A model generated the notes under the pieces. The model made no database searches, was not told the origin of the DNA, and was given only the letters and a program-made list of their open reading frames with translations. A stretch of 64,000 nt of DNA from Acarospora socialis (Eukaryota > Ascomycota > Lecanoromycetes > Acarosporales > Acarosporaceae): NCBI GenBank assembly GCA_025617375.2, contig JAMYGW020000002.1, positions 1,426,001-1,490,000 on the forward strand, in the 5' to 3' direction. A program made the translations under genes and the position numbers. Positions 10,924 through 24,600 of this stretch are shown piece by piece. The stretch's first letter is position 1, and each line of letters opens with the position of its first letter.

Positions 10924-13651
10924 TCTTCATCCAAATCTTGATGGCACCGTACAAGCGGAAGGCCAGATTGCCTGAGAAGAGGAATTGGGGGACAGTGTAT
11001 TTCCCGATATCAAGGTGGCAATTCACTGGTGACATTACTCGTGTAACCACGTGATATCCAGACGAGGTATTTCCCGAAGCAATTCCAAGGTATGTACTAC
11101 CTATGTAGCATAGTAAGGGTGTATGCATCAGTGACTCGGTAGCGAGTCTCGCTTATCTGGGAACTAAAGTAAGCTAAGGTAGGGCTGGTTAGGCCGAAGA
11201 CCGAAGACAGCCCGTACTAAGTTTAATACTGGTAATATCAAGTAATTGTAGAGTAAGGCGAGGCACGAGTACTCGTATGAGTAGGAGAAGGGGGAGTCGT
11301 TCTTACCAACCAACGTTACCTTGACTGTGATGCCCATATGATGCTCATGATTCCCCGTGATGTAAATGAGGGGGCTGCCAGAAGCTGCATGAATGCTGCT
11401 TTTGCATTTGCCTTCTCCACCGGCACAATCTGAAAGCGGCGCGTTTTTCTCTTGTGCAGATCCGGACAAGTTCCTTCAATTCATTTCTTGCAGCTCGTTA
11501 TGGATGTGAGCGCAGGGCGTATATTACTTGGTATTCGTTGCAACATGGTCTCTGTGTTTGTGTCCTCCACTCCGGTCCTGGTAGGTCTTTGCCATATAGT
11601 TGACTATACAGTACTATAGGTTGAACGTTTGCGTGTCTTGCTGATCCCTCAGCATGGGTTAAGTTAAGGGTTTGAGCTAATCAAATCTCTCTTTTCCTTT
11701 CCAGAAGTGATGGACTAGTTTCCTTCTTAGATGTGTTCAGCTACTTAGTGTTCGTCAACTGGTGACACCAGTGATGGCTTGACGGAGTACATTTGCTTAT
11801 AGGCTTAGTCGAGGTGACCCTTTACCGCCGCAGCTTCGTTTCAACGCCAGTCCGGAACTGCTCTTCAACACTTGCTCCGTACACAGCAGTGTGGGTGCTT
11901 CTCGCTCGTTCTTTCGCCTGCCCCTCGAAATGATATCCTGCTTTGAGGTGGGGCGTGAGTTCCCCATGATTCTTGCCTTGTTGTGTCTGTCTCATATCTG
12001 CCTTCTGTGGTGCACAAGAGATCTCAGTACAGCCTGTTTCTGTGGCGACGCCAGTTGCCATGTGTGTCTCATCTTGGCAAGACTGCGTGGTAGACTGAAT
12101 GGAACCCTGGCTGGATGAGCATCACATGAGGCATCTCTCAAAAGACAATTGACAGCCAGGTGACCCACAGGTTGCTTCCGAGACAGTACACATAGAACCG
12201 AAGGCTCGGACGGTACAAGAGTGTCAAAACCAATCAGAACTGGGAGCGAATGTCTTTGGTATTCACAGTCTTTGGTACTTGCAAAGTCCTGCCTTTCCTT
12301 ACAACCCTAAGGACATGGACAATGGCGCCTGCGCAATCAGTCCCATTAGCGATCATGCTGTCTCGGAGCGCATTTTTCTGGTCCACCTTACCCACTACAC
12401 AATCAAGCTTCTGGTTGGTGTCACTCTGAAGACACGTTACTCTGTATGTCGCTGCCATGAGCGTGTCATTGCCAATCCGGAGAGGACAGTCCAACCGTTC
12501 GTCCGCTGACATGAGAACTCTATGCTACACATCATGCTTCTAGGAAGATCATTAACAAAATCAATGGTAGTGAAGTTGACTATGATTTTAGGCGTCATCC
12601 CTTCTAATTCTAATACCAACATTCTTTGAGTGGGTTTTTTGGTCCATGTTCGGCAATTCAACTCACTGAAAAAGCATCGAAAACTGGGGATTGGAAGGTA
12701 ATGCGCTTTGCAAAGTATTTTAGGCCGCCTCGTGTCCGCCCCACTCCACCAAATGGTGTGCAATGCTGTACGAAGTCCTTCTGATACGAATGTCGTCCTG
12801 CCGTTGTAACTTCATGGTAGTCCAGCACGCCGCTTGAAAACCTCACCGACAGGTCTTTCTGACTAAGGGGAGTACTCACTAAGTATCCAGGTAGATTTGA
12901 ATCTTGCAGTGTCCGACATATGGTCAGGTAGCGGTGCATAATATAGTCCCATCCCTAATGCTTTCAGCTGGGCGGGACGGGGAGGGTTTCGAGTAGCTCC
13001 AGCAAAATGCCTTTAGACTTGTCCGTCCTCAGTGCCTGATACCTGAGGTCGGGACTTGGCGTGTAGGTGTATGCCATCTTGCTTTTTGGGCTGATGCCAC
13101 CCCAGCTCCTTCGGCCGCAGCGCCTCCAGGGGTGTCTGTTGAGGTCAAACTACCCAACATCCTATACAGAAGCTGCAGTTGGGTACAGTCTGGCCATCCG
13201 CAAATACGATTCAGCGGTACAACAAGAAGAGCTGATTGCCCCAACCCACTCGCCATCGGGATTCGTCGAGGGAAAAGCAAAGCTTGACAAGAAGCAGTCA
13301 AAGCGAGAATACTGGCAACTGCGAGCCTCCATCGTTTTAGAGACAGATTCTGTATCCTCATGACTAAACGGCGTCACCACGCAATGAAGCATCAAGCGAG
13401 CGAACGGATCAAAGATCCTTTCGTACGTCACTACGCATGCAACCTCTATATCGCTACATGCAATTTTGAACAAATGCTTATTACCCCCTCAAATGCAGCT
13501 CTAGAAATACTAATGCTGGTGACTGTAGAGCAATACGCTGCAAAGCATCTGAAGGCATCGTAACTACCAAACCCAGAGAAATGCCTATCAGGTGTCTAGT
13601 ATTGAGTAAACTGGGCAGAGGAAAAGAAAACGGTCGGCGACATATGACCAT
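10924..13651. other. 2.7-kb region without a convincing gene
   Basis: Only short open frames are present: about 101 codons at 11164-11469 (-), 92 at 12234-12512 (-) and 108 at 12437-12763 (-). None has recognisable motifs, and neighbouring frames do not join through plausible introns. The stretch around 11050-11230 is rich in AAGGTA/TACCT words like other spacers here. One weak candidate small secreted protein at 13029-13361 is listed separately. A decayed gene or a long non-coding transcript cannot be excluded. Confidence 0.45.
13029..13361 (-). CDS. Weak candidate small secreted protein, 110 aa
   Basis: A single open frame of 110 codons. Its start is basic and then hydrophobic (KRWRLAVASILALTASCQA), which would pass as a signal peptide with cleavage after Ala. 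The rest is unremarkable, with three cysteines (including WPDC) and a Gly/Ala-rich piece AAAEGAGVASA. The opposite strand is also open over the same span (13067-13363), so coding is far from certain. I do not recognise a family. It may simply be chance open sequence. Confidence 0.2.
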   Translation of the reverse strand: MRIQNLSLKRWRLAVASILALTASCQALLFPRRIPMASGLGQSALLVVPLNRICGWPDCTQLQLLYRMLGSLTSTDTPGGAAAEGAGVASAQKARWHTPTRQVPTSGIRH

Positions 13652-16600
13652 TCAAGGCCTCGGTTTCCTGCGTTTTGGTCGGATGAAGGGGTCTACGTCC
13701 CTGCTTTTCCTTTGCGTCGGAGGGCGTATGAGGTTAGGTCCAGGATTCCCTGGCCGCTTCTCATGCGACCCGTTGCTAGCTGATCCCAGCTGGTTCGACC
13801 CACTAGAAACAGGTGAGGAAGTTTCACTGGGGGTCAGTGTCGAGTTTGGTAATGACGATCGGTCTGTCATCTGCATAGCGCTGGAGAGACCTTGCTTTGG
13901 ATCCCCTATTCGCGAATTCCCTTTCGAAAGCGGGACCAGATCTTCGGAAGGAACAACCAAAATACCAGTGGAGGACAGTCGGTCAGGGTGCTTTGGTGTG
14001 GTGCCCGATCTTCCCGTGATAATCGCCATAGGCACCCCAGATATACCCAGTGGAGGCGATGGCTCGCGTTTGCGCTTGGCACTGGATGTATCGCGAGGTT
14101 TGAAATCAATCCTCGTAGTGATAGGTTCGAGCGGCGGCGTCTTCCGGGTCGTCCGAATGATAGGGACCGTAGCGTCGTGCTCACCCAGTTGCCTCTTTCG
14201 CTGCCTTTCAGATGTGTTCTGCAGTGAGAATTGATGTTTTGCTTCCGCTCTCTTGATCCCTTCACGTTCCCAATTCGAAAGTGGCATACTGGTTGTACAA
14301 CACTTTGATGTATGCCCGAACCGCCCACAGTCTAGGCAACGATCAGCATAGCAATGCATTTTCTGGTGGGTAGGATCTCCGCAACGATAGCACGCTGTAG
14401 AGCTTGCTGCCTGTGCCTGTTTATGATCACATTGCCAGGTTTGGTGGGCAAAACTTCCGCACATGTTGCAAGTTTTATTGGGGTCAAGTCCATTTCTTCC
14501 GCCGGAAGGATGAGCCACCCCTGAAGCTTGAGTATGCATGATCCTATCCGGAGGCAGCTTAGAGCTCACAAGCTCCGCCGGCCCGGTCTTCGGCAACCGC
14601 TTCCCCCGGGTTGATGCCGAGTCGCGCGTTGTTAGGATCGTTGACGTGCCGGCGTCTGTCATTTCTACATCTTGATCAGTGTGTAATCTGACAGGTGCGT
14701 GTTGGATCGCTGATCTTGACGCTTCTATTGAACGCTGTTTATCCGACTGCACCAACGGCTGGCGAAGCATAGCCAGTACATCTCCATTCGTGTAGCATTC
14801 CCTGGCCCTCGCATCGTGAATCAACCTGGCCCAAAATTCGCCCCCTAGCAATGACTGGGAGTTTCCAAGTACCCATAGCGAAGATTTTGCGCGTGTGAGA
14901 CCAACATTCATACGACGGATATCCGCCAAGAACCCAATGCCTTTCGTCGACGATGCTCTGACACAGGAGAAGATGATGATCTCGCTTTCGCGACCCTGGA
15001 AAGCGTCCGTGGTATTAAACTCGATGGTGGAGAAGATTGTGTCGCCATATTTCCGGGCGAAACGTGCGCGCAACTCCCGAAGCTGACTCTTGTATGGAGT
15101 AATAACACCTACTTTGTCTCTGAATTCAAAACTTCCATAATCGGTTTTCAGACGATCAAACAATTGAAGTGCCACTTCGACCTCTGCAACGTTGATGAGC
15201 GAATGCCCCTTGGGTGCGCTTTGATGTGCACCTTGCACATCAAAGAATCGATAGGGCCCGAGAATGTTACATTCATGCCACGGTTGATTCCGAATTTTAG
15301 CCATGTCTGGCCCATCCAAGAGCTTCCCATCGTAGAACGTTCTGCTCGGGAACTGACTAATCTCTGGATGCATGCGGTATTGTGTGTTTAGGAGGTGGAC
15401 GTCATCTGGATGGTTGTTCTGCATGCGAACGAACAAACTTTGCTCGTACTGGAAACGAGCAGCTTCCCTGGATAGCACGGTTGGTGGTAGCTGCTTCGGA
15501 TCACCAACCATGATACATTTCGAACATCCATATTTCAGAGGTATCAAGGCGCTTAACTCGATTGACTGTGCCGCTTCATCAATGACAACAGTCTCAAATT
15601 CGATACTGAGGTTTTGAAACATCTCGTGGCCACTCCCGCTAAGCGTTGCACATATGACATTGGCATCATTGAGGATGTCCTGTTGGACTCGTCGGCGGTT
15701 GATATCGGCATCTCGGGCTGCAGTGTTCCCTTTATCGCGAGCCACGTCTATTTTCAGACTGAGCTGGTTCTTTTTCCGTTTGAGCAGATCAAAGTCACGC
15801 TCCAGCTCAGGGGCAATTGGCTTGCCTTGGGCTCTGCATTCGTCCAGCCTTGTACGGAGTGTAAGAAGTTCAGCAGATGTAGACTTGTGCTCCATCATTA
15901 TCTTGTGGACATCGTCACCCTGATCTGTCTTTCGCTGGAGTGAAGGGTTCAGCCTTGCATTGACCAGCTCGTCAAGAGTAACATCCAGTACACTAGAGCT
16001 GATGGCGTCGCTGCGACCCAGCCTAACAATAGAGAGTGTCTGAAGTTCGCCTTTTAGGGTTTTGACGCCTGTCTTCAACCTAATCACCAGCTCATCAACA
16101 GCTGCATTACTTGGCGCGCAGACGAGAAGCTTTTTTGAAGTTGATAGGCGGACAGATGGCTGTTCCGACCTGGGTTTGACTTGAGGATGCGTGATTGGAA
16201 CGCCTTTGTCACGGAACGTGTCTGTAAGAATAGCGCCGACGATGGCCACAATGGTCTTTGTTTTGCCTGAACCAGGAGGGCTACTCAAAGGTTAGTATGC
16301 GGTTCACGTCATGTACTTTTCGTTAGACTTACCCTTGGATCAATGTGAAGGCGTCGTTATCCATTGCTGATCTTAAGGCCTTTGCTTGTGCATGATTGAG
16401 TTGGTAATTGCTGATAATGGGGTCAATTTGCTTCTCGGAATACCCGAGTAAGGGCGATGGTTTGGCCTTAATGATCTCGTCACAAAGGTCATAATATTTC
16501 AACCCCACAAGAGCACCGTATTCACGTTCTAGAGGAGTTATCGACGTGAGTTTGACACCAAATAGGCTAGCGTTTGGAACCATGGCTGGGACAAGTTCGT

Positions 16601-19600
16601 TCCTGACATTGACTCGATACGAGATCTCAAAGGTATTCTTCTTGCGAGTGATGTTACTGACTCGTGCAAGACAATGAGGCTGTTTTGCGTCCATCGCGGG
16701 ACTGTGTGACTTTGAAATCAAGATGATGTCCGCTTCTCCGATCCCAAGTTCCTTGCCGTCAACAGTACTCATGGTAGTGCTGACTTCAATGAAAGAATCT
16801 ACTGTCAGACGATTTGCGACTTTGATCTCAAATGTTTTGAAGTTTCCTTCCTCTTTAGCTTTCATGAAACCCTGCCAGGCTTCGAGAATCAGAAGAGGTT
16901 CGAAGGTGCTTTGGTACTCCACGGGGTTGTCAAAGGTACTTGATACCAAGGAGTAATCGTCGCGCTCCGAACTTGGCGGGAAGTCTCCCTCGTAAAAGAA
17001 GTCCCAGCCAAGAATTGTCTTGTGAAGGGATTGAAGATCAGGCGCTAACCGTGCTCGCATGTCTTTAGCGGACCTGATCTGCCTACTCTTTTTGATGGGT
17101 CCCTGCTGCTGGACTTGGCGCAGCGACTGTGCCTTGCTTTCTTGGTAGGCTATAAACGCATCCGATGGTTTCGGCCCTTTGTTCACACCGCCAAATAGTT
17201 CGCGGTCAAGGTCATCTTCGCTGTCAGTATCAGAATCCGACGAGATCATCATGCTTGAACCTTTGGGAGCGTGATCTTTGCCTTTCACGCCAATGCCATT
17301 AAGACCAGAACCCTCTTCGGCAGTCTGCTCGGCCACACCTCGCAATGGAGCTAATTTTTTTTTCAAACGCGCAAGCTCCTGAGCGTCTCGCAGTCTCTTC
17401 GCTTCCTTCTCTTTTTCGCGTTTTTCGCGGAACGATCTACGCTCTGCCTCAGACCCCGGGGCTTTGGGAGCGTGCGCAGCCTTAGACATCTTCGCAGTCG
17501 CAGCGTTAGACTTAGGCGGAAATGATCGGTCCGGAGCTATTGATGTAGAAAGAGGATGGTTCTTGAAGATTTGTGCAGTCGGAGTAAGTGAGAGGAAGTC
17601 TTCATCAGCAATGTCTGGATCCGTGCATTCATTCTCGTCGGGTATCTCGATTATCTCGTGCGGGGTCTTAGATTTCGAATTCTGAACTTTTGTATCGATA
17701 CTTCGGGGTTTCTTAACAAGATTTGGTTCGACTAGTCCCGAGGAATGAGTGTCTCCGGGCGTCTTGGTCCAGGCGGTGATCATGCTCTGCTTGCCGCCAT
17801 ACTGGACTTGTCCTTGACCGCTGCTCAGCGACATACCATTCTGGCCTTGGTTCTCGTGCACAGCCCTGCCCAGCTCCGCCTTCTCTTGAGGGGTGAGCAT
17901 GGTCCGAATGGGATCCTTGGCAGCGACCACTCCTGTGATGAACTTATAGGCATCTTCATTAATCGTCATCTGCCATTCGCCAAGGCGCCGAAGTATCATC
18001 GTAATGAGTTTAACAGACGTGCTTGCCAGATACTCGTCACGAAGCCGAAGCCACTTGACCATAGCATTCATTGTTGTAGTGGGATGCTTCAGCAGAGCCT
18101 TACCAGCTTCCCCGACGTTGGGCGCCCGGACTCCGCTCTCTTGCTTGATACCAGCGGCAGAGTCTATTGCGGCAGAAAAGATACCGTATTGCTCGAAAAG
18201 CCTCTCAGCAAACTGCATAGTGTCACGGCAGAACTCCATCATAGTTTCTTTATCATTTCCCCGGTTATTCCAGACTTCCGTCATTTCGAATATTACCGTC
18301 AAAGCTCTCCATTGGTTTTCCCACCATTTCTCAACCAGGATAATTTCAGCAGGGCCGGACAAATCCCTTGACCTGAGGATCCCATCCTGCATGTTGCAGA
18401 GAATGTCAAGGACGTCCGTGCAGGTTCTTAGCAAGCGTGGTGTGGAGGCAAAGGTTCTGTCGTTCGAGATCCGACGGACTGACCATGATAATCCACGCAA
18501 GGTAGTAATGAAGAATGATCTCAGCAGGTGGGCCATCGCCTCCTTCCTTCCTGACTCTGCACTGACATTCTTGATGAGATTGATGGCAGCCTGATATGCA
18601 TTCGCATCGGCTGAGAAGAGGGACGCGATAAGCGCGTCTGCCGTCTCGTAACGAGTGAAAAGCATATCAATATCCTCAGGTGCAAAGTCTCCGAGTCTTT
18701 CGAGCACCTGAGTAATCGCGTAAGTGAGATGGTTGTATGTGAAGTTGAATTGGTTCCGCTCCTTGAGATACTCTTGTTTGCCTTTGGTGCTGACTTTTTC
18801 CAAGCCTACTAGCCCAGTAATTCCCAATAACGTCGCCCTGGCGAGAGTCATGTTTCCTGGATCAAGGTTGTAGACTATCTCATCCCATATCGACGGAGAA
18901 TATGAGCTAGCTCCATGCGTCAATGGCTTTCGTTTCTCGAGAGACTCATAGTCCGCTCGCAGAGATTTACACTCGATTGCCAGGGAGTTCCGAATGATGT
19001 CGCTGCACGCCTCAGACAGATGCTGGCTGAAAGCATGATCAGCCGGGAGCTTAATTACATGCATGATTCCCTTGATGTGACTACCGACAACCTCGAGAGT
19101 GTCATACAGTACCACTCGACCCACAGAGCCAATGGTGAAGCTGTCGTCAACGAAACTTTGCAGGGTGAATTTAAGTACACCGAGCCCTTGGCGATAACAT
19201 TCAACTCTGACATGCTCAGCAAACCGATCGGCTTGCAACCGGTCGATCAGCTGGAAGACGAGCGACCGGCAAGCCGGTGGTCGGTGCGCTGTTTTCAGAG
19301 AGTACATGAAAGGTTCGATCCAGGACAGGAGGCTCTCAATGTTCGACTCTTTGCCATCGGCGTTAGGCCCCATTTCGATCAGGGTGCTTTCATACCGGGG
19401 GTTGTTAAAGATCTGTTCTATGACGGTGGTCGGTGATACAGCACCCATCGCATCCCAGAAGTCGTCTGGCGATTTTTCCAGTAAGACACGGATGGTCTGG
19501 AGAAGATTTGTGAAACCAGGAGTATCCAGTTGCAGATGCTCTAGGGCAAGTCGGCAGACATCAATGTCCATAGCTCGTAACGAATGAGTGATCAGGTCCT

Positions 19601-20586
19601 TATCTAGTTTATCAACAATGACTTTTACTCCGTGCCACAGCCTCTCGACATGGCTCGTGTCCACTCCAGGTGTTGCGGCCAGCCTAAGATTATGTAACAA
19701 GGGATCTCGTATTGTCCATTCGAAATCCTCAGCTGTGGGACCCTGGGGGAAACGGGCCCAGTTGTGGCGGGCCCACCGGCGCCGGAATTCGTCACTGTCA
19801 AACAGAAAGAGGGTAGTGGCAGGTACGTATCCTGCGGGACGGAATAACTTCTTCTTCTGAATCAGTCGAAAGAAGTTGTCAAAAGAGCTGCGCAGCAGAC
19901 TCTCGTCTTGGAGAAACGTTTCGCAGCTGAGCGCCTCGAAAAGAGCGTATGTCGCGGGAAAGCCCAGTGCGTTTACATTGTGCTCTTCAGCTGGCAGAGC
20001 GCTTATTGTCTTTATCCCCATAAGGAGACCGTGTTTGATACGTCTGATGTCCCTGTCGTCGAGTATCTTAGAGAAGGTGACAACCTCTGCTTCCTCGTAG
20101 TCACTTGTCATATCAGCATATTGCCTTTGCCTTGAACGCTCTCATAGCACAGCGTACTTATTCAATCTCTGCATAAGCTCTCTCTTGCCTCTGTAATAGC
20201 CCCGGATGCAGGCATCGCATCGCCCAAGATCCTTGTCGAGCCGTCTCTTCAAGTATTCCTGATGTTGGGCCACATCTTCCCCATCGTAAGCTAGTATCAA
20301 AAGACAGTCTAGGACCAATTCTCGCCGCCGATCTGCCTCCTCCATCCTCTTGTGATCCTCCAAGCCGGGCTTGGTATCTCCATCTTCTCCATGAGCCGTA
20401 CCCTGGATTCCTGGATCAGAATACGTTTCCAAATTGTCGTCAACTTGTCGAGGGCAGAACCAGTGTACGCTTTCTGTGGATTGCTCTAAGACCCTCGAGA
20501 ACGCAAGGATGTCAGTTCACGTCGAGCTGGCACGGGAAAGATTAATAGTAGGAGCCATACTGTAGTTTGGCTAGTAGTTCCGCCAT
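13652..20586 (-). CDS. sen1: SEN1/senataxin superfamily 1B RNA/DNA helicase with C-terminal zinc knuckles
   Basis: 5'-3' helicase that terminates non-coding RNA polymerase II transcription and resolves R-loops in the nucleus. Exons 20586-20561, 20493-20158, 20103-16333 and 16280-13652 sum to 2,253 codons plus stop. The first exon is only 26 bp (MAELLAKLQ) and is followed by WFCPRQVDDN, typical of fungal Sen1. The long helical N-terminal domain covers about 40-1000, then a Lys/Glu-rich linker. The helicase core starts near 1350. Walker A, LIQGPPGSGKTKTIV, is split by the 52-bp intron 16281-16332. Further motifs are VVIDEAAQSIE, VGDPKQLPPTV, LNTQYRMHP, TTDAFQGRESEII and RRMNVGLTRAKSSLWVLG. After the core, near residues 1980-2045, come three CX2CX4HX4C zinc knuckles (CNMCGSFAHQTWQC, CYRCGDPTHQKMHC, CLDCGRFGHTSKCC). 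The basic end DPFIRPKRRKPRP looks like a nuclear localisation signal. Confidence 0.96.
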
Positions 20587-21678
20587 CAATGCTTAGATGA
20601 TGATACTAATCCGCCGCCGGGAAACGTAGATGGCCCGGCAGGTCCTTCGTATCTTGGTATTCTAGTGACTTGCGGCCTGGGTGCGTTCATCTTTTGCTAC
20701 CTACTACTTGTTACAATGACATGGAGCTGAAATGAAGTCGAATGCTCGTAAGGTGCTGCTAGAATGTATGGATCAACCTGCATTATTTAGACAAGGCGAG
20801 CCGATCTCGATCGAGTTGGGTTTTCATAAGTGTGAAGTGAGGTCCCGAGAAGTTGTGATTGACATTGAATATAGTTGCACTAAGGTACAGTAAGGCACAA
20901 TGGAAGTGTTGAAGTGTTGTGACCGAATCAGACGAGACAATCTTCGCGTGAATAATGAAGTTTGACGACCTTACTCGTAAGGTAAGTCAGGTACTCACCT
21001 AAGATCTACCTTATTGATTGAGTCGCATGCTTACCCAATTTTAGGTTATGCAATGAAGGTATATATCCGGAGTATGGCTAGGTAGTAGCCTTTTCACCAA
21101 TGTGCTGCCTTTTGCAAGGCTTTCTGGCCAACAACACGAAAGTGAACAGTTCTTGTTCTTGGTGTGGATTTTTACCCTCCTTCCCGATCTCAACCTAGGG
21201 CCAAGTCACCTCGTTGGCTACCGTATAGCCGCTACGCCAAAGGATCGGACAAGCGTGGGACGCACCCAGAGCACCCTACACCTTAGCAGCCAAAGCCTGG
21301 CATAAGGTACAACATGATATCGCACGTCGACAGGAATGGTCTAAGAACTATGTACATAAGCAGTAGACAACTTCCCTTCGGTGAGAGCATCGCACAAGGT
21401 CTGGAACCGATCACTCGCGTCAGACTAACAAATACGAAAGAGACGTAGATAGAATCAGCAATGCTTGCTCCGTGACGCCCCAGGATTCAGTCCCTGACCA
21501 TATCTAAGCATCCGCTTCCAGGCACGCCTTCACTGCTGAACACCACCAGTGCAACCACGAGACAAAACCAATAAATCGCTCAGGTATATGACCAAAACAG
21601 ATGTGGCGTAGGACTCAAGGAGACAGTTATGTGTAGGGCACACGTCATGTAGAGTAACGAGTTGTCGAAGAAGCGCGT
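20587..21678. other. Intergenic spacer between sen1 and the flippase gene
   Basis: About 1.1 kb between two genes on the - strand. The section 20860-21070 is rich in AAGGTA/TACCTTA words. It holds the sen1 promoter on the left and flippase 3' sequence on the right. No gene or RNA is recognised; the short + frame at 21102-21305 has no family features. Confidence 0.45.
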
Positions 21679-24600
21679 TTACCGGAGAGGGGAGCTGGTG
21701 GCCTCCGCTTGCCGACAGTGAGCTTGTGAGTGGCTCGATTCCACTCTTGTGAGTAAGGCTGCCGTAGTAAAATCTTTGGATGCTTCGTAGCTTGGTCTGA
21801 TCCTATCGGTAGAAGCTCGCATCCTGTCGAAGGAAGGTCGAGGTCGGTCAAAAGATGGTCGCGTCGGCTGCTCCAAAGATGTTCGATTGCCCGTGTATTC
21901 CGTCCCGTCACTCCCGCTCTGACTTCTAGGATTGTGTGTGGTCGCAGTTGCTGTGACTGAGGGTGGGTAGAGAGGTCTTTCGTCGTCCGCCATACTGACA
22001 GCATGCTTTGCGACAGGCTCAATCGACTTGGACAGATCTGAAGAAGCTGTAGATGAGACCTTGGAGGGAGGAATGTTAGCGACGGAACTGTCCAGATACT
22101 TGAACCTCCCCTGCCGGATTTGTTCTCGAATGATGTCAACATCGCGGGGCAAATAAATCTTCTGAATTGCTTTGGCGGTGAATCGTGGCAGCAGACAGAT
22201 CGCGACGGTCAGCAGCGAAAGCGCCCAAAAGGTCAGCTGCCCATACACTTCAGGTGCAGCTTTGTAAAACCATTCGGACGAAGCGAAAGCCGTGTACACT
22301 CCCGTCCAAAACCAGATCAACAGTATGCTAAATGCCACGAGGAGTAGCATCAACCAATCCCAGCGATAGGTGTTCAAAAGAACGTACACGTTAACGACAA
22401 CGATAGTCGCACATGCTACGTAGACACCCATCCGCTCACGGTCGTTCAGGTTTAACCCGCCACTCGTGACGAACGTCGCCGGCTTAAAGAGCAGGTAGGC
22501 CATGAAAAAGCAGATGAGCGACTGATAGAGACCATCCAGCATGTAGATCCTATCACTAATCAGCAAGAAATCTCAGAGAGGGCAGACGCGCACCCACCAG
22601 AACTTATGCTGCGTCCACTCTTTACGCTCGATGCCTCTTCGATAAAGCTGTGGGACAGCTAAGGAGACCTTATCACTGACGTCTTGGTCCAGGATCCCCA
22701 TAAAGATGATTGGCAACGACGTGAAGGCCAGGTTGTAGAGTAGTATATAGGTATAGTCAAATAAGTAGGAACCGTCGAAGTTGTTGTATAACTGATACCA
22801 GAACAACGTGAATGTCCAGACAATGTTCTACAAGCGCCAATCAGCATCTAGGCTCGGCTCCAACACCGCGTAAAGCGTACCTTGTAGAAGAAATTGGCGA
22901 TGGTCTCGCCAACTCGTCTGTATGACCACCGCCCATGCACAAGTACCAACCTTTGTAGAAATCGAAACTGTCCTATGGCATAATCGGAGGACATGACAGC
23001 TTGCCTACCTTCTTCTCCCGCGATACCGACGCCAACATTGGCTTCCTGAATCATGGCCACGTCGTTGGCGCCATCACCCACGGAAAGTGTCATGACATCC
23101 AGCCCATTCTTGACCATCTGCACCACAGCTGCCTTTTGGCTGGGACTGACCCTGCAACACAAGACAGACTTACATTGCTTGCAAAGTAGGAGAAACTTCT
23201 GCCTAAGTTCGTCCTCTAGGACTAATTTGAGGGAGTCGCCATCAATGACAATCGCATGTGTTGGATTGGGAGGTTCGTGGTTCTTCCGTGCGACTGTAAG
23301 CTCTTCATCCGATCCTGTGAGATGGAAAGTAGCCAGATGTTTGTCCAGCTCGGCCTCGGCGGTTTCTTGCTTTTCGTCATCAACTTTGAATACTATAAGA
23401 TCCATGTCGTTATCTAAGAGATTGCATGAGAACCCGATATTGATGGCGGTCTCCACCTTGTCACCGGTCAAGACCCATAGCTTGATGCCCGCGTCACCGA
23501 GTAATGCAATTGTGTCCGGTACCCCATCTTGCAGCCGATCTTCAATGGCGGTCCCGCCCAAAAGTATCAAGTCTCGCTCGATGGCATCGGAGACTTTTTC
23601 AAGCTTTTCTTCTCGGTCCTGAACCGCTGCTGCCGCCAGATCATGGTCTTTATTCCAACTCTGATATTCTTCCTCGCCTAAGACACGCTCAGCTATGCAA
23701 AGTGTCCGAAGCCCTTCTCGTGCGAACATCTCGAGATGTTCAGCCGTAGTCTTTCGCAACTGTGACTGTTCGCCTCGTCTCAGACGAGAGTAAATGACAC
23801 TATCTGCGCCCTTGCAGAACAATACGATTTTCCCACTTGGCATTCTAACGATAGCAGACATTCGTTTCCGTGAAGAATTGAACTCGAGGGTGTTGAGTAC
23901 CTGATATTCGCGCTCCTGGCCTAGCACGTTCAGAATGATTCCATCGTTTGATCGACCAAGCACTGTGAAGCCACAGTCGCGAGCCGTCGCAACGAGAGCA
24001 GCTTCGTCCGGTGATTGAGCTTTAAACTCAATCCTGGGCGGATCGCCCGGAGTTCGTTCAGTAATGACAGTATGGCAGAGCGCGAGGGCGAGCATGAAGT
24101 GCTCGTTTGCTGCACTCTGCTCATGGCCGGAATCGCCAGCAAGATCAGAGATAAAGTCTGGGGCGACAAAAGTGACTTCGTCGTCATGAAGATAGGGATT
24201 CGAATGCATTCTACGGATGCTTTCCAGCATCTTGATTTTGTCGCGGGCAATCTGTTGATGAGCCTTGGCACTTTCTTCGTCAACATTGATGCCTTGCCGT
24301 CGCTGCATCCCTGCCTGAGCTTCGGTGTAAGCCTCTCCATAAGGGACCCCGTTGATCGTACATTTCTTGTACTCCATCACATTCTGAGTCAACGTCCCAG
24401 TCTTGTCCGAGAAGATATACTCGATTTGGCCCAGATCATCCGATATGTTCCAGGATTTGGGCGTGCAAGGGTAGTCGAGTTTATCATAATACATGTATGT
24501 ATCGCTGTAGATGAAAAAAGCTTGGGCCGTTTTGATGATTTCGAGGGAGATGTAGAGTGAAATCGGTACCAGATTCTGGAAAAGGATGACGGCGGTCCAA

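Noticed and set aside
10924-13651. Several 90-110-codon frames as small genes
   Set aside because: Both strands are open at similar lengths, there are no motifs, and no introns join them. Only the signal-peptide-like one is kept, at low confidence.
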